Shown one piece after another: positions 48,162 through 57,141 of a stretch of DNA of 64,000 bases. Location: assembly GCF_900112705.1 (NCBI RefSeq), contig NZ_FOMR01000008.1, forward strand, positions 62,001-126,000. The letters are read 5' to 3'. A program made the position numbers and the translations under genes. Each line of letters starts with the position of its first letter. Within the stretch, counting starts at the first letter, position 1. Under the pieces are notes generated by a model. It saw nothing but the letters and a program-made list of their open reading frames with translations, was not told the DNA's origin and did no database searches. This DNA is from Lentibacillus persicus (GTDB lineage: Bacteria > Bacillota > Bacilli > Bacillales > Amphibacillaceae).

Positions 48162-49622
48162 ATGGAACGACGTAAAACATTGAAACGTTCATTAAAGCCG
48201 CATTGGGTCTGGGCGATTGCACTGGGCTCATCGATTGGCTGGGGAGCATTTGTGCAGCCGACGAGCTGGATGTCAACGGCAGGTCCGCTCGGCGTTATTC
48301 TGGGCTTCGGCATCGGCGCGCTGTTGATGATGCTGATTGCCGTGAGCTATGGTTTCCTGATTAAAAGTTTTCCTGTATCAGGCGGGGAATTCGCTTATTC
48401 GTACATAAGTCTTGGACGTACACACGCATTTATCAGCGGCTGGTTCCTGACGCTCGGTTACTTATGTATCGTGGCGTTGAACGCATCCGCATTTGCATTA
48501 ATGGTTAAATTTGTATTCCCTTCCATTCTCGAAAACATGTATATGTATTCGATTGCAGGATGGGATGTTTATTTTACTGAAGTAATTATTGCGTCTGTCC
48601 TGCTTGGCGCTTTTGGCTATTTTAATGTAAGAGGATCGAGTTTTTCCGGACGTATGCAGTTTATATTCTGCTCGATTATGATAATTGGCGTCGTGGCGAT
48701 TACATTCATGGTGGGGGCACAGCCAGGGACAGGACTTACTACTATCGATCCGCTATTCCCGGCGGATACGACCGCATTTGCTGCTGTCATTTCAATTGTG
48801 GCGATTGCGCCGTGGGCATTTGTCGGGTTTGATAATGTCCCGCAAGCCGCAGAAGAATTTCACTTTTCCTCGAGAAAAGCTTTCACACTGATCATATTGG
48901 CGATTTTCTTTGCCGCGCTTTTATATAGCATGATGATTATTGCCACATCCATGACGGGGCCATGGCAGGTAGCTGTTGCTCAGGAAGAGACATGGGGCAC
49001 CGCAGAAGCAATTCAGGGCACACTCGGCAATATGGGTGTTGTGATACTGGTAACGGCGCTGACAATGGGGATTTTCACCGGCCTCAACGGATTCACGATT
49101 TCATCAAGCCGTCTTTTGTTCGCCATGTCGCGGGCCAAAATTATTCCGGCAGCATTTTCCAAATTGCATCCGAAATACGAAACACCATATGTCGGGATTA
49201 TCTTTACAGTTCTTGTGACGATGCTCGCACCTTGGTTCGGGCGCCAGGCGCTGACATGGGTTGTTGATATGTCATCGGTCGGTGTGACGATTGCTTATTT
49301 TTATACGTGTTACACCGCGTTTACGTTATTTAAGCGGTCCAAAGATAAATCATTCAATCCAAAAAAACACGTTGTGGCACCGGGCAAAAAGATCCTTGCC
49401 GCGCTGGGAATGCTCGCGAGTGTCACGTTCCTGGGCCTGCTTTTAATTCCGGGATCACCCGCAGCTCTAGGCATGGAGTCGTTCATCGCACTTGTCATCT
49501 GGATTATTCTCGGTGTCATATTCTATTCAATGAACCGGAAAGAATTAAAAGACATACCAAAAGAAGAACTCAACTACCTGATACTCGGCAACAAAAAAAT
49601 CGAAGCCAAAAACCGGAATTAG
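48162..49622 (+). CDS. APC superfamily amino acid permease
   Basis: The 486-residue product has about twelve membrane helices. The first helix has the APC glycine-rich break ALGSSIGWGAFVQPTSWM and helix 6 has IAPWAFVGFDNVPQAAEEF. It belongs to the APC (amino acid-polyamine-organocation) group; the substrate cannot be told. ATG 48162 follows AAAGGAG. It is convergent with the sulfotransferase gene, and the large inverted repeat at 49623 lies between them. Confidence 0.9.
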   Translation: MERRKTLKRSLKPHWVWAIALGSSIGWGAFVQPTSWMSTAGPLGVILGFGIGALLMMLIAVSYGFLIKSFPVSGGEFAYSYISLGRTHAFISGWFLTLGYLCIVALNASAFALMVKFVFPSILENMYMYSIAGWDVYFTEVIIASVLLGAFGYFNVRGSSFSGRMQFIFCSIMIIGVVAITFMVGAQPGTGLTTIDPLFPADTTAFAAVISIVAIAPWAFVGFDNVPQAAEEFHFSSRKAFTLIILAIFFAALLYSMMIIATSMTGPWQVAVAQEETWGTAEAIQGTLGNMGVVILVTALTMGIFTGLNGFTISSSRLLFAMSRAKIIPAAFSKLHPKYETPYVGIIFTVLVTMLAPWFGRQALTWVVDMSSVGVTIAYFYTCYTAFTLFKRSKDKSFNPKKHVVAPGKKILAALGMLASVTFLGLLLIPGSPAALGMESFIALVIWIILGVIFYSMNRKELKDIPKEELNYLILGNKKIEAKNRN

Positions 49623-49681
49623 GAATGGGACAAGGGGGTCTGACCCCATTTGTAGGGGTCAGACCCCCATTTGTCCCATTC
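49623..49681. terminator. Very long inverted repeat between convergent genes
   Basis: The left arm (49623-49647: GAATGGGACAA then GGGGGTCTGACCCC) pairs with the right arm (49655-49681) over 25 pairs with a 2-base bulge and a 7-base loop. It begins right after the APC permease stop and ends 3 bases before the stop of the convergent gene. It lacks a T-run but could halt transcription from both sides. Its GGGGTCTGACCCC core also occurs at 41655-41667. Confidence 0.6.
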
Positions 49682-49683
49682 AA

Positions 49684-51360
49684 CTATTGGTCACTCAACG
49701 TGAACTGGTCTTCCCATGTGTTGGTGTAGAGGGCGTTTCGTTTTGCTCTGTAAACCCATGCGCCTGTTGGGAAGTCTGTCAGCTCTGCTTCAAATACAAT
49801 TTCGGGGTTGTCATGGCGTGTGACTTCGACGATATTGCTTTGATTGCCATCATCAACGTGGCCGAAATTGATCAGGATGTTTCCGGTGTTTTCCTGATAA
49901 CGGGAGCCGCCGACAATAGCTGTAAAGTAATCTTCGCCGAGTTCTTCACCGAAACTCCAAATCATCTCGGCTTCTTTCGTTTTTTCATTAATACGGTAAT
50001 GGCTGGCAGCGCTGTATTCTTTCGACAGTTCCTCATTACCGCGTGTGACCACAATGTTATTGTCATAGATTAGCAGATCAAGTGTATCAGGGTTGTCATC
50101 GAAGTCCGGCAAAATTCGGGCATCATGCTGACCGGCAGGGTATTTGAAATTATCCCCGACACCTTTCAAACGATCATCTTCCATTTCGTCAAACCAGCCT
50201 TCAGGGTGTGCCAGAACCCACTTAACTTCTTCCGTCTCATAATCAATTTTCATCACAGTGTCACTATTGCGGCCGGAAATGGTAATGCTGTTGTCGCTTT
50301 CATCATAGGTCACTGAATTTTGGTGGAACCAGTCAACGAGACCATCTTTCGGTTCCGTGCTGTCATGCTCTTCGTATGCTTCAGCCGGAAAAATGTCTTT
50401 CAGGTCGATTTCTTTAACAACTTCACCCGTTTCGCGGTCCATTTCAACCATAATATCTTCCATATAGTCGCCTTCACCGTCATTAACCGTCAGGATCAAA
50501 TTGCCTGAGGGCAGTTCTTCAGCGTCATGGTGGATCAGCGTCGACTCCAGCTCCTCACTTTCAGCTTGAGCGGCAGCCTCACTGATTTTGAAGGCGTTAT
50601 ACAGCTTGCCGATATAGTCTGTTTCAAATAAACGGTTATACGCACTGCCGCTGTTATCGTCTTTGCCTAAATATAAGAGATTTCCATTGTTCAGCTCCTG
50701 CAGCACATGGCTGTTATACCCGGAGCCGTACCACCGGACATCCCCGTTCACATCAAAACCGTAGACGAATTTCGTACTCGGAATCGCAAACGTCAATTCA
50801 CTGTCGCCAATAGACATTTTTTCAGTTTGAGCCGTTTTAATACGAATCGTTGGTATATAGTCAGGCAATGGTTCTGTATTAACCGTAACGGTATTTTCCA
50901 TCTTATAACCGTTCTCTGTTTCTGCTGTTATCGACACGGTGTTTTCCTCATCAGGATAGAGCCCGACAACCGGCAGTTCATGGTGTGTTTTGTAAGAATC
51001 GGCAGTCTTTGTAATATCGGCTTTTTCCGTTTTGCCTTTAACCGTAAACGAAACTTTCGCCGGCTCTTCTGTGTCAAAAATAACAAGCGCTGACAACGGG
51101 CTTCGGTCATATGGATCATGGCTGACATAAGGATCGTCAAACGTGCTGCCTTTACTTTCTTCTAAAATGGAAGCTTCCAATTCATCCTGTTCGTCCAGAA
51201 GGTTTTGAGCCTTTTCGGGCGGATATTTATATTCATCAGGACTTGCTTCCTCATTTGTGTTTTGCTCGTCAGTTGCAGGATTGTCAGTTGTGTTCATCAG
51301 AAAAACCACAACGGCCAACCCAATAACGCCTATGACTCCCCCGATAATAAATCGCTTCAT
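49684..51360 (-). CDS. Aryl-sulfate sulfotransferase (ASST family), membrane-anchored
   Basis: ASST enzymes move sulfate from one phenolic ester to another without PAPS, on the outer side of the membrane. The 558-residue product has an N-terminal membrane anchor (about 4-21), an acidic spacer, an N-terminal beta domain and a beta-propeller. Histidine blocks that fit the active site are IHHDAEELPSGN, DWFHQNSVTYD and YPAGQHDARIL. The YNSHVLQELNNGNLLYL strand is typical of the family. ATG 51360 lies behind GAGGAG on the minus strand. It is read in the same direction as the C39-like gene upstream of it. The physiological substrate is unknown. Confidence 0.88.
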   Translation of the reverse strand: MKRFIIGGVIGVIGLAVVVFLMNTTDNPATDEQNTNEEASPDEYKYPPEKAQNLLDEQDELEASILEESKGSTFDDPYVSHDPYDRSPLSALVIFDTEEPAKVSFTVKGKTEKADITKTADSYKTHHELPVVGLYPDEENTVSITAETENGYKMENTVTVNTEPLPDYIPTIRIKTAQTEKMSIGDSELTFAIPSTKFVYGFDVNGDVRWYGSGYNSHVLQELNNGNLLYLGKDDNSGSAYNRLFETDYIGKLYNAFKISEAAAQAESEELESTLIHHDAEELPSGNLILTVNDGEGDYMEDIMVEMDRETGEVVKEIDLKDIFPAEAYEEHDSTEPKDGLVDWFHQNSVTYDESDNSITISGRNSDTVMKIDYETEEVKWVLAHPEGWFDEMEDDRLKGVGDNFKYPAGQHDARILPDFDDNPDTLDLLIYDNNIVVTRGNEELSKEYSAASHYRINEKTKEAEMIWSFGEELGEDYFTAIVGGSRYQENTGNILINFGHVDDGNQSNIVEVTRHDNPEIVFEAELTDFPTGAWVYRAKRNALYTNTWEDQFTLSDQ

Positions 51361-51405
51361 ATTATTCGACTCCTCAAAATTTTTTGTTGGGTCAAAGGGA
51401 CACGA

Positions 51406-52125
51406 TCACTGTCCACCAAGGGCCTTGGCTTTCAAATTTTTATTCAATTCGAGTGTCACTGCCCTGCACCCCATCGCACGCCAATTTCGCTCAAACAACT
51501 CCCGGTTATAACGTTCTGCCTGACCTGTATGCGGATCATGTGCAACGACAGCATCATCCTCAATTCCAACCAGCACCACAGCATGTTCATTCTCATACCA
51601 GTCGATCACATCGCCTTCGTTATCCGACCAAGACAACCCATAATAGGAAGCCCGTTGCTCAAGTGTTGTCCATACAAGGACCGGCATTCCCGAGCGAACC
51701 GTATCCAGAATCGTGTGAAACGGCCTGCCGGTCAGATTTACGCCTGTCTCCGGGCTGAATGTCTCCAGCGTATCAAGAATCGGTTTTTCAAACACACCGT
51801 AACTGCCGTCCTCCGAATCAGTATACGGATCACCGACAAACGCTTTATTCGGGTGGGCGCCCCGCCAGCCCTTGTCTGTTTTATGCACTTTTGGCCCCTT
51901 TGAGAGCGCATCGGCCACCCCAAATTTGCTCACAGGCCGCTCAAGCCCCCAGCTAAGCAGCATAGCAAGCGACGTCGCCTCGCATCCTGTAGGAAGTTCG
52001 GGGTACTGGTTGTAGAGGGGGACGCTGTCAACTCGTATGTTTCGCTTTGGCGCGTTTGCTCTCTTGCTTCCTGCAACGAAAATAAGCGTGAATAAACTGA
52101 AAGAGATTAGTAGTTTTTTTATCAA
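51406..52125 (-). CDS. Secreted C39-like cysteine peptidase domain protein
   Basis: The product is about 239 residues: a signal peptide (about 1-25, MIKKLLISFSLFTLIFVAG...ANA) and a C39_2 papain-like domain. Catalytic Cys48 is in ELPTGCEATSLAMLL, followed later by the His in ENEHAVVLVGI and the Asp in VAHDPHTG. Such proteins often act on the wall or secreted peptides. The frame is open from ATG 52176, but TTG 52125 has AAGGAAGTG at good distance and starts the signal peptide exactly; ATG 52155 is the other choice. It is 45 bases upstream of the sulfotransferase gene, probably one operon. Confidence 0.85.
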   Translation of the reverse strand: MIKKLLISFSLFTLIFVAGSKRANAPKRNIRVDSVPLYNQYPELPTGCEATSLAMLLSWGLERPVSKFGVADALSKGPKVHKTDKGWRGAHPNKAFVGDPYTDSEDGSYGVFEKPILDTLETFSPETGVNLTGRPFHTILDTVRSGMPVLVWTTLEQRASYYGLSWSDNEGDVIDWYENEHAVVLVGIEDDAVVAHDPHTGQAERYNRELFERNWRAMGCRAVTLELNKNLKAKALGGQ

Positions 52126-52279
52126 ATATTTCACTTCCTTCAAAGACGTGAACATTATCCAGAATAAATATAACATAAAACGAACGTAATTTTATGGCAT
52201 TCCAACAAAATTCCCTTGCATTTTACATTTTATGAAAAATTATATATGATGAAGACAATCTTGTATTCGGAGGTGTCAT

Positions 52280-53032
52280 ATGGGCGGGCCAACTATAAGG
52301 AAAATCATAATAGTAGGCAATATTTTTGGTATCATAGCCATTATATTAATTATTTCATTACATAAATCAAGCCCGGCTGTGGTGAGCGAAGCGCCGGGGG
52401 AAGCAGAAGTAACTAGCGTTGAGACAGAAACAGCACGCCTCCAGCCTGTCATCAATGCCGAGCGCAATCATAAAGAATACATATTGCCATTTGAAAAAGA
52501 AGCAGAAGCAACAACAGTAGAAAATGAGGAAGAAAATCGAGAAGACGAAGCAGCGGAAAATCATCGAGCAAATACACTGAGCGATGAAGAAAAGGCCCCT
52601 CAATCAGAAAGCAGTGCCGATTATGAAACTGAAGCCAATTCTGTAAATTCCTCTGCGGACTATTCAAACGGAAGTTCTTCATCCAGTACATCGCATAGCC
52701 AAGCTGATAGGACTGCCAGTTCGTCATCATCGGATAACACGCGAACGGACAATGACGAAACAAATAAATCAACAACGGATCCGGCAAAATCAACCGATAA
52801 ATCTGCGGAAGACAACGAACCAAACGATTCAGAGGAGGAGCAATCGTCATCCGGGAAAGATAACAACACACCGGAAGATCCAAAAGACAATGCTCAACCT
52901 CCTGAAGATCCAAAAGGCGAGGATAGCGAAACTAACGGTGAAGATGGGGCGAATTCAGGCAAACCAGCAGATGAGAAAACATCCAGCAAACGTTCAGATG
53001 ATAAAGCTGCAAATCCAGATTCAGCCTCATGA
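52280..53032 (+). CDS. Membrane-anchored Ser/Glu/Asp-rich disordered protein
   Basis: The 250-residue product has one membrane segment near the N-terminus (about 8-26) and then a polar, low-complexity extracellular region: Glu-rich (45-115), Ser-rich (115-160) and Asp/Glu/Lys/Pro-rich (160-250). No catalytic domain is visible. ATG 52280 follows GGAGGTG. The acidic composition resembles the SpoIIQ tail and the lipoprotein at 32807. Its role is unknown; a wall-spanning spacer or ion-binding surface protein is possible. Confidence 0.7.
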   Translation: MGGPTIRKIIIVGNIFGIIAIILIISLHKSSPAVVSEAPGEAEVTSVETETARLQPVINAERNHKEYILPFEKEAEATTVENEEENREDEAAENHRANTLSDEEKAPQSESSADYETEANSVNSSADYSNGSSSSSTSHSQADRTASSSSSDNTRTDNDETNKSTTDPAKSTDKSAEDNEPNDSEEEQSSSGKDNNTPEDPKDNAQPPEDPKGEDSETNGEDGANSGKPADEKTSSKRSDDKAANPDSAS

Positions 53033-53092
53033 TGACTTTGCATTAAGCGAATGCCCCCTTGCTCATCCCGTCCAATAAGAAGCCTATTCTAT

Positions 53093-53142
53093 AAAACTGT
53101 GTAAGCCAACGTCTTAAGTCGGCTGCTGCACAGTTTTATTTT
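53093..53142 (+). terminator. Terminator before ugd
   Basis: AAAACTGTG (53093-53101) pairs with CACAGTTTT (53129-53137), with inner AGCC/GGCT pairing and a T-rich tail. Confidence 0.8.
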
Positions 53143-53315
53143 TTGTGATAAGCGGGTGATACCAGAGCAGCACCGCGTCTCTTTTCGTTCCGCAGGTCTT
53201 CATCTACCCCTTACATTTTATAAATACACGAAAACTAAAGGCTATTACTAAATCAACCTCCCGCATCATAAACATTAACGAGAGTAAAACAATTTTTTGT
53301 TAGGTGGGGTGAAAT

Positions 53316-54629
53316 GTGAATATAGCAGTGATCGGCACCGGCTATGTCGGGCTGGTAACAGGTTTGTGTTTAGCACAGGTGGGCCATTATGTCACGTGCA
53401 TTGATATTGATACTAATAAAATTGACCAGCTGCAAAAAGGGCACTCTCCTATTTATGAAGAAGGTTTGGATAAGCTGCTAAGGGAAAATCGGCAACAAAA
53501 ACGAATCGAATTTACAACAGATTATGACATGGGTCTGGCTGATAAACAGATGATACTTCTGGCTGTCGGCACGCCTCAGAAAAACGACGGCTCAGCTGAT
53601 TTAGGTGCTCTTTTTTCAGCATGCAGAGCAATTGCAGAACATTTATCCACAGATGTAATTGTTGTGACGAAGAGTACAGTGCCAATTGGAACAAATGAGC
53701 GTATCCAGGACTATATTAAACAACATGCTGTAAATAATAATGCTGTGAGTGTTGTTTCTGTTCCTGAATTTTTGCGGCAGGGGTCAGCTGTTCAAGACAC
53801 GTTTCATGGTGACCGTATTGTAATCGGAGGTGAAAATACCGAGGCGGTGGAAACAGTTGCGGAAGTCTACCAGCCATTTAATATCCCTATCATTAAAACT
53901 GATTTGCGCAGTGCCGAAATGATAAAGTACGCGTCAAATGCTTTTTTGGCAGCAAAAATCAGTTTCATTAATGAAGTTGCCAATCTTTGTGAGCGTGCGG
54001 GCGCCAATATTGATGATGTGTCACGAGGAGTTGGCATGGATAAACGGATTGGCAATCATTTTTTAAAAGCGGGCACGGGATATGGCGGATCATGTTTCCC
54101 TAAGGACCTGAGCGCCATCATTGCATATGGGCGAAAAGTGGAACAGCCACTGTCGATTCTGGAGTGTGTGCAGCGTGTCAATGAAAAACAAATGGACATA
54201 TTAGCTGGAAAAGTAAGTAAAAGGTTTCGAGGACTTAAGGGAATAACAATTGCTGTATTGGGTCTGTCATTTAAACCGAACACGGATGACATGCGCAATG
54301 CTCCCTCCATTCCGTTAATACAAAAACTTATTGAGAATGGCGCAAACATAAACGCGTTTGATCCCGCTGCAACAGAAACGGCCAAAACGCTATTGTCTGA
54401 TAAGGTTTTCTATTACGAAACGATCGATGGGGCATTAAAAGGCGCTGATTGTTCGATTATTATAACTGATTGGAAGGAAATAATAGATTATCCAATTAAA
54501 TTATTTAAAAAGCATTTGGCTCGGCCGATTATTTTTGACGGCCGCAACTGCTTTTCCTTAAAAATAATGAAAGAAAATGGAATGGAATACTACTCAATTG
54601 GCCGTCCGGCAATATTTCCGATCAGCTAG
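53316..54629 (+). CDS. ugd: UDP-glucose 6-dehydrogenase
   Basis: The enzyme oxidises UDP-glucose to UDP-glucuronate, a precursor of teichuronic acid or acidic exopolysaccharide (tuaD/ugd type). The 437-residue product has the NAD-binding GTGYVGLVTGLCLAQ, STVPIGT, EFLRQGSAVQD, and the catalytic GYGGSCFPKDL with Cys260, followed by GLSFKPNTDDMRNAPS. The start is GTG 53316 behind TAGGTGGGG. It is the first of a run of polymer genes; its UDP-glucose comes from gtaB at 45798. Confidence 0.95.
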   Translation: MNIAVIGTGYVGLVTGLCLAQVGHYVTCIDIDTNKIDQLQKGHSPIYEEGLDKLLRENRQQKRIEFTTDYDMGLADKQMILLAVGTPQKNDGSADLGALFSACRAIAEHLSTDVIVVTKSTVPIGTNERIQDYIKQHAVNNNAVSVVSVPEFLRQGSAVQDTFHGDRIVIGGENTEAVETVAEVYQPFNIPIIKTDLRSAEMIKYASNAFLAAKISFINEVANLCERAGANIDDVSRGVGMDKRIGNHFLKAGTGYGGSCFPKDLSAIIAYGRKVEQPLSILECVQRVNEKQMDILAGKVSKRFRGLKGITIAVLGLSFKPNTDDMRNAPSIPLIQKLIENGANINAFDPAATETAKTLLSDKVFYYETIDGALKGADCSIIITDWKEIIDYPIKLFKKHLARPIIFDGRNCFSLKIMKENGMEYYSIGRPAIFPIS

Positions 54630-54656
54630 AGGTGCCTTTCACAAGGCATCTTTTTT
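54629..54656 (+). terminator. Terminator after ugd
   Basis: GGTGCCTT (54631-54638) pairs with AAGGCATC (54643-54650), one G-U, followed by TTTTTT. Confidence 0.85.
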
Positions 54657-54665
54657 CTTGTTTTA

Positions 54666-54696
54666 TTTTTCCTGGTAATGTCAAATACTAGGAAAA
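54666..54696. other. Inverted repeat upstream of the polymerase gene
   Basis: TTTTTCCTGGTA (54666-54677) pairs with TACTAGGAAAAA (54686-54697 region), 12 pairs with one G-U and an 8-base loop. It lies between the ugd terminator and the next gene, so it might be an operator or a second terminator. Confidence 0.45.
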
Positions 54697-54724
54697 AGAT
54701 GAAAAATGGGAAAGGGGCGGCTTC

Positions 54725-56041
54725 ATGGCCTTGAGTCAAACAAATCGTATGTTTATGAATTACGTGGAAAAAGCCTTTATTTTTTTTATTCTCGCGCAGC
54801 CGGCTCTGGATATACTGGCTTACGTGAATGTCCCGGTTTCGACGATTTTACGGGGATTGGCAATCGGCGTGGCTGCTGGCTATTTATTGTGTTTGCCTGA
54901 TGGAAAATGGAAGAAGTTATCGATCACCTACCTGATCGTACTTGGAGCCTTTATGATTTGCCATATCTTGAATAATCACATGGTTAAAGCGCCTTTCAGT
55001 ATATCGATTGAACTGACGTATGTGTTAAAAACCGTTTATTTTATTGTCATGCTGATTGTTTATGTGTTTGTTATAAAGTCATTTTCAAAACAGAAAAATT
55101 GGCAAAAAGTGCTGCAGGTAATCGTTTTTATTAATTTGCTGGTTATATCGTTTGTGATGTTGGCAGCAAATATGACGAACAGCGGCCATCGAAGTTACGG
55201 TGCGCTTGCTAAAGAAGGCCATTCCGGCTGGTTTTTTTCCGCTAATGAGCTGAGTGTCATTTTGGGGATGGGATTCAGCATTATGCTATTGTACATACTT
55301 AAGGTTAAATCCACGCGATCTAAAATACTGTTATTGCCCGTTTCCATTCTCGTGATTTGGGCGATGCTGACTGTGGGCACGAAGGTGAGTTTTGGTTCAG
55401 TCATCATCGTTTTGGGAATAGCCCTGACATTTTACAGCATAAAAACAATTTATAATCTGAAAAATTGGCTCAATATCATTATTCTATTGGTATTACTGAC
55501 AGCATCGCTGCTCATGACCCCGGCGACGCCAATTGGAAATAATCTTGGTTTGACATTCGGCACAAACGTTGTGAAACAAGAAACAGATGTCAGTCAAAGT
55601 GAAAAGGGAACAGCAAGGCGAAACATATTAAGCGGTCGAAGTGATTTTTTATATGACATGACCGCGCAATACAGTAAAGCTCCCCTTTCGCAAAAACTGC
55701 TTGGTATGGGCTTTGGCGGGAATTACACGATTCACCCGAAATTAATCGAGATGGACTTCCTGGATTGGTATTTTAATTTCGGTTTGATTGGTTTTGTTCT
55801 TTTGTTCTTACCATTGCTTTGCATCGGTTTTAGGATTTTGTCTTCGCTATTCAAATACCGTTTTAGCGACATAACCGCTCCTATAATATTCACAGGAGCG
55901 GCCGTTTGTTTAGGTATGGGCAGTGCCTTTGTCGCCGGACACGTTCTGTCATCACCTGCTGTAAGCATTTATTTGGCGGTTCTTATCGGTTATTTGCATA
56001 CATTGGCCGGCCGAGAAGGTTCTTGGCAAAGTAACGTATAA
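54725..56041 (+). CDS. O-antigen ligase/polymerase-like membrane protein (TuaE-like)
   Basis: The 438-residue product has about ten to twelve membrane helices with one larger extracellular loop (about 270-345, GLTFGTNVVKQETDVSQSEKGTARRNILSGRSDF). This is the Wzy_C/O-antigen ligase layout, which in B. subtilis includes TuaE, the teichuronic acid polymerase. The sequence GWFFSANELSVILGMGFS and LGMGFGGNYTIHPKLIEMDFLDWYFNFGLIG fits the family. ATG 54725 follows GAAAGGGG. Adjacent ugd supports a uronate polymer. Confidence 0.83.
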   Translation: MALSQTNRMFMNYVEKAFIFFILAQPALDILAYVNVPVSTILRGLAIGVAAGYLLCLPDGKWKKLSITYLIVLGAFMICHILNNHMVKAPFSISIELTYVLKTVYFIVMLIVYVFVIKSFSKQKNWQKVLQVIVFINLLVISFVMLAANMTNSGHRSYGALAKEGHSGWFFSANELSVILGMGFSIMLLYILKVKSTRSKILLLPVSILVIWAMLTVGTKVSFGSVIIVLGIALTFYSIKTIYNLKNWLNIIILLVLLTASLLMTPATPIGNNLGLTFGTNVVKQETDVSQSEKGTARRNILSGRSDFLYDMTAQYSKAPLSQKLLGMGFGGNYTIHPKLIEMDFLDWYFNFGLIGFVLLFLPLLCIGFRILSSLFKYRFSDITAPIIFTGAAVCLGMGSAFVAGHVLSSPAVSIYLAVLIGYLHTLAGREGSWQSNV

Positions 56042-56054
56042 AGGAGCGGGGAGG

Positions 56055-57131
56055 ATGGAGAAGATATTAGTAATCAGTACGATGTATCCCAGCGATAAGC
56101 ATCCCAGTTTTGGCATTTTTGTAAAAAACCAGGTTGAAGCTCTCCGCGAACGTGGATATTCAGTCGAAGTTGCAGCTGTCAAAAATCCGGGAGCAACGTT
56201 GCTTGCGCTGTTTTTGAAATACACTTTGTTGGTTGCGCAAGTCGTTTTCCTGTTGTTGCTAAAGGGCAAGAGCTATGACATTGTCCATGCCCATTATGTG
56301 TATCCAAGCGGAAAACTGGCACTCTTGTTCAAAAAAATGTTTCGCAGCCGTGTCATTATAACTGCTCATGGTGGTGATCTCGACAAGATGCCCGCTAAAG
56401 GAAATTTTTTTTTCAGACAGACCAAACAAGTTCTTTCAGGTGCTGATGCGATTATTGCTGTCGGTGAAAAACTTAAAGATGACATGATTAACCGATTTAA
56501 TACAGATAAGACTAAAATCACGGTGCTAAATATGGGGGTTGATCGCGACGTTTTCAAGCCGGTCAACGATGCCAGAAAACGCATCGGTCTTAATCCTTCT
56601 GCCTTAGTTGTTTTGTATGCAGGAAACTTAATTCGGGCAAAAGGGATCGCTGAACTGATTAGCGCCTGTCATCATCTGAAAAAAAAGCATCCTGACCTGG
56701 AACTTCATTTGGTTGGTCCGGAAAAGGAACCGTCGTTTTCACAGCAAATTAAAACAGATATCTCTCAATCGGAATACATTCACTGCCATCCGCCTCAAAA
56801 TCAGCAGACTTTGGCAGAATGGCTGTCTGCCGCCGACGTTTTTGTCCTTCCGTCGCATATGGAGGGGTTCGGACTGGTTGCATTGGAAGCGATGGCGTGC
56901 CATACACCTGTTGTTGGAAGTGACGTCGGTGGCTTAAGTTATTTGCTGCGAGACGGCGCCGGGGTGCTCGTCGAACCGGGGAGCATACAATCCCTGATGC
57001 AGGGAATTGAAAGCGTACTGACCAATCAAACGCTGCAGAACGAGCTGATCAGTAATGGCGAGCGAAAAGCTCAAAGCTACCATGAAGCGAAAATGGTTGG
57101 AGAGTTGATCGACCTATACCATCAGAAATAG
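56055..57131 (+). CDS. Family 4 glycosyltransferase
   Basis: The 358-residue product has the two Rossmann-like halves of GT-B enzymes. The N-terminal part has TMYPSDKHPSFGIFVKNQVEALRERGYSVEV and HAHYVYPSGKLA. The C-terminal part has YAGNLIRAKGIAELI and the EX7E-like PSHMEGFGLVALEAMACHTPVVGSDVGGL. It resembles TuaC. ATG 56055 follows GGAGCGGGG. It lies 13 bases after the polymerase gene. The sugar is not predictable. Confidence 0.92.
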   Translation: MEKILVISTMYPSDKHPSFGIFVKNQVEALRERGYSVEVAAVKNPGATLLALFLKYTLLVAQVVFLLLLKGKSYDIVHAHYVYPSGKLALLFKKMFRSRVIITAHGGDLDKMPAKGNFFFRQTKQVLSGADAIIAVGEKLKDDMINRFNTDKTKITVLNMGVDRDVFKPVNDARKRIGLNPSALVVLYAGNLIRAKGIAELISACHHLKKKHPDLELHLVGPEKEPSFSQQIKTDISQSEYIHCHPPQNQQTLAEWLSAADVFVLPSHMEGFGLVALEAMACHTPVVGSDVGGLSYLLRDGAGVLVEPGSIQSLMQGIESVLTNQTLQNELISNGERKAQSYHEAKMVGELIDLYHQK

Positions 57132-57141
57132 GAGTGCTGAG

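Noticed and set aside
51205-51903. 232-codon plus-strand frame antisense to the sulfotransferase and C39 genes
   Set aside because: Both opposite-strand genes have clear domains and starts; this frame has none.
52452-52913. Minus-strand frame opposite the disordered protein
   Set aside because: The low-complexity composition of the plus strand leaves other frames open by chance; no ribosome site or domain.
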